From Salvia splendens (lineage: Eukaryota; Streptophyta; Magnoliopsida; Lamiales; Lamiaceae): a stretch of DNA of 64,000 bases. This document shows, one piece after another, positions 23,760 to 34,426 of this stretch. Below the pieces are notes generated by a model. That model was given only the letters and a program-made list of their open reading frames with translations, was not told the origin of the DNA and made no database searches. Location of the stretch: contig NC_056036.1 of NCBI RefSeq assembly GCF_004379255.2, forward strand, positions 558,001-622,000, read 5' to 3'. The position numbers were made by a program, and so were the translations under genes. Each line of letters begins with the position of its first letter. The stretch's first letter is position 1.

Positions 23760-23972
23760 CTCCCTCCGTCCCCCCTCCGTCCCATTAAATATGCAAAATT
23801 TACTTTTCGGCACGAGATTTTATATAGTGTTGTTTTGTGAGTTAATGAAGAGAGAGTAAAGTAATAGAGAAGAAAAAGTAGAGAGAGTATTGTTTCTATT
23901 TTTAGAAACGTTTCATTTTTAATGAAACATACCAAAAATGAAAACGTTTCATTTCTAATTAGACAGAGAGAG
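23760..23972. mobile_element. Second Stowaway-like MITE, 213 bp
   Basis: Begins CTCCCTCCGTCCC, with the word CCCTCCGTCCC repeated at once, and ends AGACAGAGAGAG. It is flanked by TA (23758-23759 and 23973-23974). The right terminus is degraded. It lies 290 bases from the preserved copy at 23293. Confidence 0.7.
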
Positions 23973-24394
23973 TATTTTATAGTAGAAGATGATAAATAGG
24001 GATTGAAAAAATTAGTGAAACGGAGTTCCATTCCATCCATTAGATCATACTAGTATATTTAATATTAACCATATGATATATAATTGGAATTTGATTCCCA
24101 CATCTATACATGCAACCAACCTATCACATAAATCAACAATAAATTAAGTGAGTATGTTAATGACACATTTTTTTCAAACTCCTATTATTGAAAATAATAA
24201 ACAAATATCATGTCAATATATTATACACCATACCAATACCTACATTTCCTAATGGTGTAGGATAAATCTATAGAACTTAGATCAGCAACCTAATTCACAT
24301 CTACATATATCTATGACCCTCATTCAAACCAATTCCAACAATTCATACTCACTCAGATCATCAACTATCAAGCAAAACAGCCTTTCAAGAGCAC

Positions 24395-27377
24395 CTATGT
24401 CGCGGTTCGCCACTGCATCTCAATCTGAATCCGGCCATTCCTTGAGTCGATAAGGTGGTACCTCTCGTTGATCCTCTTGTTGCTGACGACGTCTGCTAGG
24501 TTTATATCCGCGTAGCCAAGTGTTTCCTGTTTGATCATGTAAGAAGGAAAAAAAACACCTCAGCAGATGAAAAGCCTCTCAATCAAAAGCACTTGGAACA
24601 TCGAACCAGTACCTTGGGGTATCGAAAGCCTCCCATTCTCTTCGAAGAACTTGTTACTTCAATATGGATTCTTTCGTTGCTAGGCGGCTCTTCCAGCACG
24701 AACTGAAACTCCTCTTCCCACCTCGGATCTCTGTTTTTTTTCAGTCTCTACCACATATAGAAATAGAAACACATCATGAAAATGCATATTCAATGAGAGC
24801 TTAACAAATTATGATTTACCTTAGTTTTTCTCATCTCCCCACGAAAGTGTACGCGTGCGGACGGATTGTTATGGTTCTTGCCTTCCAAATCCTCAGCTTC
24901 GTGCACTATAACGAAAAGCACGCCACCACCCTCGGGCGTCCCCTGAGGAGCCTTCTCGACTTCCCCTATAGCAATATTGCAGCTAGCCAGTTCCTGTTCA
25001 CCAAAAGGTTTGTAATTGACCTCGACTACAAGATGTCCCCGCGCCTTCTCATTCTGAGGGTCGTCTAGATTGAGATTCTTAAGAACGTCGAGAGTTACGA
25101 GCTTTGGCTCCTCAGGAGTTAGGTCCTTCAAGTGAACTACATTCAATCCCATCTTTTCATGCGATCCAACCTAAAGATGTGTGCAAGCAATCACACGTGT
25201 CGTGTCAAATCATAACGAAGAACAGAAGCAAACGAGCAAGACACACCTTTTCCCAGTCGTACAACGTGATCACCAAGTCTTGAGCTTGAGGGTCCTTGAC
25301 AACGAGGCTGAACTCCTCGTTCCATTCGGGGTTCAAGTTGTTCTTCTTCACGGATGTCTGCTTCGACTGCATCTTGTCATCGTGTAGACCTAACTTCACG
25401 TACGGATCAGCAGAGCCTAAGAGATCCTTCTTCTTAAGATTCATTGCTCGGATAACGTTCACGTGCACCATACCAACTGGTTTCTGCATTGCTCTGTCAA
25501 TTCACACATCATAAATCCATGAATTAGGCAATAGTAACATGTGATTAATTTAGAAATACAGGTAGAAAACAACATTGAAACTTACTTCATAGGATCCATT
25601 ATTTGAACTTCAAGCCTCTTAGGCCATAAATACATGTTTGCAACCTGATCTTTGATGATTTCCTGAAGAAGCATAATAAAACAAAATGTCACGAAAATCT
25701 ACCCGAATTAGTAGGTCGTTCGCCTCTCGTTATTAATTAAACATAAACTTCAGAAAATCGACAGATCGCCTTAACTAGCATCTATACCTGCACCATTCTA
25801 TATGCACCGGGGATGGACATTGCATCAACACCAAAAAGCTTCATTCCAAAGTCAACATGAGGCTAGTAAACGATAAAACAAAACCGAAATCTGATCTTGT
25901 TACCTTTAGGAATCAAAATTTTCACTAATTAGACAAACTGATAAGTCCATACCTTCTCCATTAGAGAAACGAATATATTTGCGAAGCAAGGAAAGGTTGG
26001 GACGAGAGGCTTCATGGTGATACGCGGAGAAGCAAAAACTTGAAAGTCGATAACCTAAAGCACCCCAAAAAGACAGGACAGATCACTTATGGATGGATAT
26101 CAAACATATCAGTGAGAGGAATGACACAAGGAACGATACCTGTGCAGTGGCTTTCAGCCCAAACGCCTTGACAGCAACGAGGATGTTAGGCGTACCTGCC
26201 CACTTCAAGCCTAGCTCCATCATCAGTTCCTTTTCCTCAGTGGTGTACACCTTCATTCCTGTGGATAAATAACAATGAAAACGACGAAGCAGCAAGAAAA
26301 ATCCACGGCCTGACCTTGAAAAGTCGGAGGCAGGCCACCCAAAGTAAGCTGTTCGAATTCCACACTGTCGATTTTGTACTGAGGAATTTGCTCAGCTATG
26401 ATAGGCTCCGCGATTTGCTTAACTGTCTTGCATATGGCCTGAGAGCTTCGTCGTGTCATCATTGTAATCGGATTGCGAATAAAGAGACATATGCGGTGTG
26501 CAATGAACCAAACATACCTTATCTAAATAAGGCCACATGCACTCTATGAGTTTGTTCAACCAATCTAGCTGCAGCAGAGGCCTTTATATGAGGCTATGAA
26601 TAGAAATTTCTACAAATTGCACAGAGAAATGGAACTCACTCTGTCATAGTCTGGATTTTTAATCCAATGTGGTATTTCTGGAAGCAGAGTTTGGAGAAAC
26701 TCGGATGATTGCTCAACTAATGGACGGACTTGGGGATCCTGCAGAGAGTGAATGAGCACAAAAGTCTTGAAAAACTAAGTCCTTTTACTCTTAATCTTGA
26801 CACCTTCAATCTATGCTATCAATCAATAGTCATCTATTCTCTCATCTTGAAAAAACTAAGTCCCTTTCACCTATGTTCGAAATTCAACACTCTTAATCTT
26901 GACAGCTATTCCGTAAGAGGGTGCTTGCTTTGGACGACTAGCTAGATTAGCGCGCATATGATTAAGCATTCGAAGGATTACATATCAACACAATCTCAAC
27001 ACAATCAGAGCGAGTTATTTCGATCAATCTATGAGTAAACCCTCCCTAAACAACTGATCAGTTCCCCAAAACACAACTCTAAGAAATCAAGAATCAACAA
27101 TGGGGTAAAATCCCAAAATAAGTCAATCAAATCACCACCAAATTAATCAATGAAGAAAACACAAGCACATTGCAATGCCAATTCACATTTCACAAAGAAA
27201 TCAAATTAATCACAACAAAATGATATTAATCCTAAAACAGAAAGGGGTTGAAAGCTGAGATTTCACCTTAACATCATTTGGTAGAACATAGATTAACAAG
27301 AAATATCCAGCCACAAGCCCAGCTGAAAAACCCATCCCAAAACCAACCATTCCCATTATTGTGCTCACAACACCCAT
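24395..27377 (-). CDS. SYT2: Plant synaptotagmin (SYT2-like), 540 aa, 12 exons
   Basis: ER/Golgi-anchored tether of the extended-synaptotagmin type, moving lipid and shaping membrane contact sites or traffic. Twelve exons: 27267-27377, 26640-26738, 26518-26568, 26315-26438, 26140-26258, 25953-26054, 25788-25862, 25586-25662, 25247-25493, 24820-25170, 24613-24747 and 24395-24526. All splice sites are GT-AG, and the frame closes at 541 codons. There is an N-terminal membrane anchor (residues 5-30), an SMP lipid-binding domain (about 68-250), C2A (about 260-360; LLGSADPYVK and LNPEWNEEF) and C2B (about 400-515; DLEGKNHNNPSARVHF and DPRWEEEF). The tail ends RIQIEMQWRT. The stretches IMDP, LKDLTPEEPKL and HEAEDLEGK favour SYT2 over SYT1 or SYT3. 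In C2B, alanine follows NPS where some Ca-binding relatives have valine; Ca binding is not assessed further. Confidence 0.93.
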
Positions 27378-27399
27378 ATCTCTAATCTAATTTATATCA

Positions 27400-28838
27400 A
27401 AAAAATCTCTCAACAATTATTGATCAACAAATTCAAGAACCAATTGCATGATATCGAAAAGGGTGAATTTATTATGTTTTTTTTTAAAAAAAATTACGGA
27501 GAATATCACAAACGAAAGTTTGACAAATGGAGACTGAAGTGAGGGATTTGGAACAAAAAATAGCAGGTGCTGTAATAAAAGTAGTAACATAAAAAAGGTT
27601 GCCTTTCTTGCATTGAACAACCCAGGATGGATCCATACTTAACGGTTTTCTTTTAACTAGTATTATAATTAGTAATCGGTTACAATTTAGTACTAGTATG
27701 TAATAAAATGACATCATAGATGTGTGTAAATTGTAATAATGGGAACAATATTTGATATACATTTATCTCTTTGCCAATGCCATTGAATAAGAGAAAGAGT
27801 GGATAATTTAATTAGTTGTTGGTCTACTATATTGTCATCTTATTCCTTCACTTTGATAAAAAGAACTGGTCATGGTTCTTAAAACTATAGTACATTAGGA
27901 CCTAACTGATGCTACCAATTAAAATTGGTTGAATTATTCTACGAAATTTTAAAAAAATATTTATTATTTCGGTATAAAAATAGTAACAATATTCCTTACA
28001 AAACAACGTTGACGATCTCCTATAAAATTTAAATATATAACCATTTAACTTAAACAAAAGTCAATCTCAGTCAGTGACATACAAAGTTGAGATCATCTTT
28101 ATGATTAATAAAAGAAAGTGTTCATATCATGGAGTAGTATTTATTTTGATTTAAAAAGATACTGTATGTTTCTTGTTATTTTTCTGGTTTATATATTTTT
28201 GTTTGTATTAATGTTTAATTTTTTTCCATAATTTTTTAAATTATTTCGGTCTCATAAGTTAGCAGGTGATTGCATTTTAATTTATTTCTTTTATTTTATC
28301 AAGGAAAATAGTATATCTAAAAAAATGATTAAAATTGTTAGTATATTTTATATATGATTAGTATGAACTGTTTTTACTAAACAAATTAGTAGTAGTTAAT
28401 TAAAGCAATTGGAGTATATATTTTTCTTGCTTTTTTTTTTTGAAATTTCCACATCTTGAAACGTGAGGGATGGGATTTCCCAAAAGTCCCTAGAAGAAAA
28501 TCAACGGTCAGCATCTACACCATCCATATTTCTAAAAATAGCCAAAATCCAGTGGCCTCCATCGCCCCGGCGGCGCCGCCCCACGCCACTCCACATCACT
28601 AAATCTGTCATCATCAAACCGCCTAATGTTGTCGGTTCATTTCTGTGCGACCACATTTAAATATACGTACAACTCAATGCACCAATCAAATTGCACTAAT
28701 TTTATATACAATTCCCATCTCTCTCTATATAAAGGCCATCTATGTATATATCTCCCTCCCACTTCGTGTGTGTAAAATTGTAAATAGAAGAGTTATGAAA
28801 CCTTTTGGTAATTAGTGTTCGATTTGTCTTACGTTGTA
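27400..28838. other. AT-rich intergenic DNA and promoter of the PNRC-like gene
   Basis: No gene is supported. The final stretch (about 28660-28838) has a TATATAAAGG box-like sequence near 28727 followed by C/T-rich leader sequence, fitting the promoter and 5' UTR of the next gene. Confidence 0.45.
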
Positions 28839-29357
28839 ATGTTTAACACAATGGAAAGAGATTCATTGCATGATCATGTAATGGATCTCTACAAATCCCA
28901 TCACAAAAACACAAACCCTAAACCTAATCACTACACATCCAAAGGCCTTTTGAAAGCTCCACCTCTCTCTCTCCTCCACTCCGCCGCGTTCTCTCTCCCT
29001 CCTCCTCAGCAGCAGCCGCCCCTCCTCCCGCTTCCCCGCCGCTCCTCCTCCTTCCCCGCTAAAAACAAAAAGAAATCGACAAAATCTTCCACTTCCAAAA
29101 AAGAATTGAAAGAAATTACACCTCCAAAGAATATTGCAAGAGTTGGACGATTTGATAATTCAGTGAGAGATGTGGTGAAAGATCGAGTGGATATGCTCTT
29201 GGGTTCCGTGATGTTTTCTATCTCTCCGCCGCCGCCTAGCAGCTTGCCGTTGCCCAGTTTTTGTTTGAGGAAAAAGCTAAGCTGCAATGTGGCGGCGGCA
29301 GCTGGTGTGGATGCCGGAGCCACTGATGATCTCCGCCGGCTTCTACGCCTAACCTAA
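28839..29357 (+). CDS. Small PNRC-like protein with LPLPSF motif, about 172 aa
   Basis: Single-exon gene for a disordered, basic, P/S/K-rich protein. The C-terminal part carries SSLPLPSFCLRKK and ends DDLRRLLRLT. This pairing recalls plant members of the proline-rich nuclear receptor coactivator (PNRC) family, short-linear-motif proteins linked to mRNA decapping in animals; that link is family inference. The middle has a Lys/Ser cluster (KNKKKSTKSSTSKK) that could act as a nuclear signal. Two ATGs compete, 28839 and 28851 (MERDSLHDHVMDLY). The second may be the real start because the conserved-looking sequence begins there. It is not a VQ protein: no FxxxVQxxTG is present. Cellular role unknown. 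Confidence 0.6.
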   Translation: MFNTMERDSLHDHVMDLYKSHHKNTNPKPNHYTSKGLLKAPPLSLLHSAAFSLPPPQQQPPLLPLPRRSSSFPAKNKKKSTKSSTSKKELKEITPPKNIARVGRFDNSVRDVVKDRVDMLLGSVMFSISPPPPSSLPLPSFCLRKKLSCNVAAAAGVDAGATDDLRRLLRLT

Positions 29358-30634
29358 TTGATGCAATGGATCAATAATGATTTCTCATTTACCTATCCTG
29401 ATATATTGAGTGATTGAAAAGAAAACGTATTATGAACTAAGTTGCATTTTCTCGTTTCTCCTTCGTTGTTTGGAGTACTAATTACTATCTATGTAGTTTT
29501 AGAATGAAATGTAATATTCTGATTATTGTTTTACGTTGTTTGATTTAATATTATGTGACTGATAGGGACACGATATTCTATTTTATTCCAGAAGTGAGAG
29601 ATTTATGCTTTAGTATTATTTAGTTGTTATGATTTTATTTACTTTCTATAGTGGTTAGGATTTGATTTGTTTTCCTATTTTATAGGAGATCTTTTTGTAC
29701 AACACATATTATAAATATGTGTGGAGTCTTTTATTATTATCAAGCAGAATGAAGAATTAAATTATTAATCTCGTTCTCTCCTTCGATTCTCTCTCTGGGA
29801 GAAACTGCCAATCTACACTATTTTCCTCCCTTTGTGCTCTCTTTTCATGTAATATATTCAATAGGAATTAATCTCATATTAATTCCTATCATGACCGACC
29901 AGGTCCATTGCCTCTATTGTTTTTATTAAACGAGGTGGTGTCCAACGGTATTGAATGTACCAAATTACATTTATATAATGCAAATGAAATCGTTTTATAG
30001 AAGCTTTGTGTTTATAGAGTATATCTTAATCTCTTGTTAAAAGACGTATAGATTTTTTCAATTGGATGAATTCAAGCTACCCTTTCTTCAATCTAAGTCA
30101 TCTTTGATATTATTCATAGAAACACGAGTTTAATTAGTCGATTTATTAGTGAATATGAAAAAGTATTATCTGGACGAGTAAATATATTGACCATGATATA
30201 CTACAACTATTAATTAGAATTGCTATACACAAGCTCGTATTTTAACTTGCATCAGTGCACACCATGGTTGCATATAGACTAAAGTAATATTGATATATGA
30301 AATTATACTGTTTATAGTGTATTTCAATCTTCGAGCATTTTTATGTCTATATTCCAATCTAAAAATTATCATTGACACTTAAATCTTTTCAAAATCTACA
30401 CATTAGATTTTTGGGAGCACTCGATCTCGTCCCATGTTTGATTTGCGGAATTGTATTATTGCATGGAGAGATACATATTCACAATTAACCAATTAGTTAA
30501 CATTTTGATTTACGATTTTTTAATTATACAACTTTATTTTATATCCATTTTACAGTTTAATACTATACATCTGGACTACTAAACACATCAATACAAATCT
30601 TAATTCAATCCTATCCACCAAACAACATACAAAT
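29358..30634. other. 3' flank and AT-rich intergenic DNA
   Basis: No gene is supported. 29690-29890 contains a stretch resembling a retroelement LTR end (TATAAATATGTGTGGAGTC, then a C/T-rich block ending at repeated AATTCCTAT words) but no clear borders. Confidence 0.4.
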
Positions 30635-30650
30635 ATATATATATATATAG

Positions 30651-30868
30651 GGTTGTCTTATATACAAAACAATCTAAAGTGTATAACCTAGAACTACATT
30701 TCATCCATTGGATGAGGAAAAAGGATGGTCAAGATCAAATTTCATACATAATCACAATGCATCGGTTATAACCACCCCACTAATCATGTTTTCAATCCAA
30801 ATTTGGCCTTGGTTCTACATTTAAGATTGGTTCTACATTTAAGAATGGTTCTATCTTGATCACAACCC
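30651..30868. mobile_element. MITE inserted in a TA microsatellite
   Basis: The element starts GGGTTGT and ends ACAACCC. It is flanked by (TA)n on both sides (about 30634-30650 and 30869-30884). Inside, the word TTGGTTCTACATTTAAGA is repeated in tandem near the right end. TA-array flanks fit Micron-like or other TA-targeting MITEs; no coding capacity. Confidence 0.65.
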
Positions 30869-30884
30869 TATATATATATATATC

Positions 30885-31267
30885 AATAGCATTGAATCTT
30901 CATTTTTATCTCTAACACCAATAGAGCACTATTTATGGTATGAGTCTATAGTCAAAGGTCGGTGTTCTGCCGGCAACCTAAGACAAATAACCATAATATA
31001 ATAGTAGTATAATTTAAGCAATAGATTGGATAGTTTTATACAGACATAATTGTATAAATTGGACGGTTAGAGCTTCTTTGACAATGTAATATAATCCTCT
31101 GAATTCTCATACCAAATCAGTTATATTGTCAAAATCTAATACATCACCCCAAAATAAAATGGGAAGTCATCGTATTAATATGAAGCTAACTCATACCCTT
31201 TCTTTCTCTGAGGAAAATGAAGTGTACATAACTACTACTATTATGATACATACAAAAAGGGCCTCCT
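30885..31267. other. Short intergenic stretch downstream of RPA12
   Basis: AT-rich DNA without supported genes. Its right part is likely the 3' UTR of RPA12, which reads right to left. Confidence 0.4.
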
Positions 31268-32778
31268 TTACGAGTTCTCAGTCTGTTTGTGGGCGCATAC
31301 AGGGCAAGAATAGAAGATCGTCTGTCCTTCATCAGCTGATCGAATCTGAAAAGGACAAAGAAAAAGAAGGCGGCAAGCTGGTCAAAATAGAAATTGTGAT
31401 ATAAACAGGTAAATGTGCTTGAATGTAATAGCTGATAGTTTACCTGTCTAGCAACGTACGCAAGGCCCAAGTGCTGGCATGCTTTGCATTTTGCATTGTA
31501 ATCCTGTATGACAGAAGAAAAACATGACATGAGCACTAGTAGTTTTATACGGACAACATAAGAGACAGCACGTATATGAATAATTCAGACCATTTGTTTC
31601 AGTTCCCTCTCCTCTTCTACATCCTCAAGGGTAGACACTCCCATCTCCCTCCTCAAATCCTGTAACATGTGTGTTTTTCAATTGCATTTAAACCATATAG
31701 GAAGATTATTTTTGGCAATATACTTATATGGTTTGCCAATTGCATTTAAAGGATACAGGAAGATTGATATCCTAATTCCTATGTTTTCAACATCCAACTA
31801 AATAGACACGAAATGAGGAACTCTGTAGCAGCTCGGAAGTAACAGAATCTAGCATATCCAAGGCTATTCGCACAAAGTACTTTTCTTTTTAGAGACGAGC
31901 ATCAAGTTCTTAATGCACATAATTACAAAAGATCATAAGCCTGCATCCTTTTCACAACTAATTACAACACTAAAAAAGATCAAACTCTTGAATATGCTTC
32001 TTAAAACACAAATCCTATGACGTTAATGAATGACAACCCACACAATCAAACCGAACATCATACCTCAGCACTGACTGTATAGCGGGTCGTTTTTCTCTTC
32101 ATATCTGAAGACAATATCAAGGAAACATTCCTCAATCAATAGGCAGAAACTACTAGCTCCAAGTTCATAAATGAGAAACATAAAACTCAATAATATATCT
32201 GCTACTCTTAAGAAATCAAAACTAATTATATTTCTCTCTGAAGTTAGTACACCAATTGTATAGCCAATACAATATCACTAGTCATATCATCCTTAAATTG
32301 ATGCACTACTATATCAAGTAGGCAATACAATATCACTAGATCATATCATCCTTAAATTGATGCACTACTATATCAAGTATATGTCCAGCTTCAAACCACA
32401 ATGTTCAATATTTGCATCTACCTGTAAAGTGATCATAATCAATCTCCTATTGTATAATTATTAAGATCGGTTAGATTGGTCATCCCCATAAGTCAATGTA
32501 CATATTTCGAAGTTAACTAAAGCTGATGTTTTTATTGATTCCAATAGAACTCAAAATTCAGCAAAAAGAAACTAATTACAGTAAAACCCCAATCATTCCT
32601 CAAGAGTTAAGACGATATAGTAGCAATAGAGTATGAAGAAAAGAGAAAAACACTGACCTTTGAGACGCTTCTGGGATTTGCACAATGGGCATCGAGCATA
32701 CTTGGGCGAGCCGAAGGAGAGCATTGTCCCGCACAATTCGCAGAACATGAAGTCACGCTGACGGCAGTACTCCGACAT
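31268..32778 (-). CDS. RPA12: RNA polymerase I subunit RPA12 (TFIIS-like zinc ribbons), 122 aa
   Basis: Pol I subunit used in RNA cleavage and termination during rRNA synthesis in the nucleolus. Five exons: 32658-32778, 32064-32104, 31591-31659, 31444-31503 and 31268-31345, giving 123 codons in one frame. The N-terminal zinc ribbon uses Cys13, Cys16, Cys30 and Cys33 (FCELCGTML ... RCPLC). The C-terminal TFIIS-type ribbon uses Cys83, Cys86, Cys111 and Cys114. It carries the acidic loop D102-E103 in [14 protein letters not shown], the residues that reach the polymerase active site in this family. Length matches RPA12 (about 120-125 aa), not Pol II RPB9, whose spacing and acidic loop differ. The start is the first ATG. 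Promoter motifs at 32869-32961 fit ribosome-biogenesis regulation. Confidence 0.93.
32265..32380. repeat. 58-bp tandem duplication in RPA12 intron 1
   Basis: The word CAATACAATATCACTA and the following 40 or so bases occur at 32265 and again at 32323, nearly identical apart from a one-base indel. It is a recent local duplication inside the intron and does not touch splice sites. Confidence 0.85.
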
Positions 32779-32868
32779 ACTTCAGATTTTCCGAACGAAA
32801 ATAGGGTGATAACTGATAAAAGTGATCTGTTGGTGAAGAAGAGAGCTCTGGGAGAAGGGATTTAGGAA

Positions 32869-32961
32869 TAGGGTTTATTAGACTGAAGTCTGAAGAGAAA
32901 AAAGCGGCAAAGGCTATTGGGCCAATCCCCAACTACCGGCCCATTTTAACAACTAGCCCAT
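32869..32961 (-). promoter_or_regulatory. Telo-box plus site II motifs in the RPA12 promoter
   Basis: On the minus strand AAACCCTA (32876-32869) lies about 91-98 bases upstream of the ATG. It is preceded by site II words TGGGCC (32943-32938) and TGGGCT (32960-32955), with a further TGGGCC at 32918-32923 on the other strand. Telo-box plus site II pairs mark plant promoters of ribosomal-protein and ribosome-biogenesis genes (TCP and telo-box-binding factors). Motifs are seen directly; the regulatory role is inferred. Confidence 0.65.
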
Positions 32962-32964
32962 TTT

Positions 32965-34426
32965 AGATTGATAAAATAGTTTTATATGGCCTCTAAATTT
33001 ATCAATTTATTTGTATCGACATGCTAGTTTGGAATTTGGGATTTATAACTTTTTGTTTCGTGATACTTCTATCCTTATCTAAATACCATAATTATAATTA
33101 CATTACTGCTTGAAAATTGAAAAATATCATAGTTATAAATATATTATTACTACTTAAAATAAAATAGATAGATATTTTTCCTCAAACATTTTGTTACTTT
33201 GATTATTCAGTCATTCATGATTTCATTTCACTGATACTAGTAAAAAGTTTTTGAATGCTCAATATGCGTATGCGCGTTGTGCATCTGTCTCGGCCCCATC
33301 CTCTTCCCTCGCTATCGCCACCTACATTCCTGCCTCCTCCCTTTCCTTTAAACCATGTTTATTACATCAGCCAATGAGATTTTGCCAAGTGGCTCGATTT
33401 CATTGGTTGATAAATATTTTGTTTTAAATTAAAATATCTTTTATATGTTATATCCAAAAATTATAAAAATTATATCAAAATTTATAATTTTTCATCCTCT
33501 ATAAATAGAGACCACATTTGCTATTGTTTTGCATAAAAAATATAATCTTTTTTCCTCCCATAATCTATCTTCGATACAATTTCATGGAGTGTTTTTTAGA
33601 TTTTTTTGCTAAAGTTTTACATTAATTATATATTTTTTATTTTGTATTTTAATTATTGTACTTATATTTTTCATTTATTTATTTTTATAATTTTTAGTTG
33701 TTATTTATTGGGTTTTTAAAAAAAAAATTATTGTGCAATGATAAATATTTTATTTATTAATATTATTATTGAAAATAATATAAAAATAAATATATATTTG
33801 TGTGGCTGGGTGATTATTGATAAACCATGAAAAAATGTGTGGTTTGAGTTGGATGAATATTAATGAGGTGGAAGATGATGTGGAGGAGATAGAAATTAAT
33901 TAAATATTTAAAAAATGGATGGTTGGGTTGGGTTGAATGGTTGCTGATATACATAGTCTTACAACCGACTCCCACCTTCTCATTGTCGTTGTCTCTTTGC
34001 AAATCCACCGATATCGCCGTTGTGAGTGTAATTGTAAAACTTTATTGATTGACAAATCATGTACTACTTGTTCCGTCTCATTAGTGTTTGAGTCGTATTT
34101 CTTTTATAGATCATCTTTCATTACAGTTCAGTCAATTTTAATAGCAAAATTCAACATATTAATCTCTCTTATTTCATTCCCACTTCACTAATTCACTTAA
34201 TCACTTCACTAATTAACTTAATATTTTTCTTAATCTCTAAGAAATGTCTCAATAAGAAGATTAAGGCCAAAATGAAAATAAAAACAAAAAAGGCTAAACA
34301 AAACCCACAACCCATTTGTAGGGTGAGGTGTACAGAATCTAAAACCCTTGTATAAACCACATAATTCTAAAAACCCTTTTTCTCCATCTTTCTAGTTTTT
34401 CATTTCACACACCAAAAAATCTCCCC
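32965..34426. other. AT-rich intergenic DNA and promoter of the PGES2-like gene
   Basis: No gene is supported. Contains strongly AT-rich DNA (33400-33800), a possible MITE at 34064-34260 and, close to 34390, a C-rich leader before the ATG at 34427. Confidence 0.45.
34064..34260. mobile_element. Possible degraded Stowaway-like MITE
   Basis: Left word CTACTTGTTCCGTCTC follows TA (34062-34063), and the right word GTCTCAATAAGAAGATTA is a loosely matching inverted copy. Length and AT content fit; the match is weak. Confidence 0.3.

Noticed and set aside
28839..29357. VQ-motif protein
   Set aside because: No FxxxVQxxTG; the LPLPSF...LRRLLRL pattern fits PNRC-like proteins better.
33260..33935. 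Possible MITE between RPA12 and the PGES2-like gene
   Set aside because: Repeated GGTTGGGTTG-like and ATAAACCATG words were seen, but no convincing inverted ends or target duplication.
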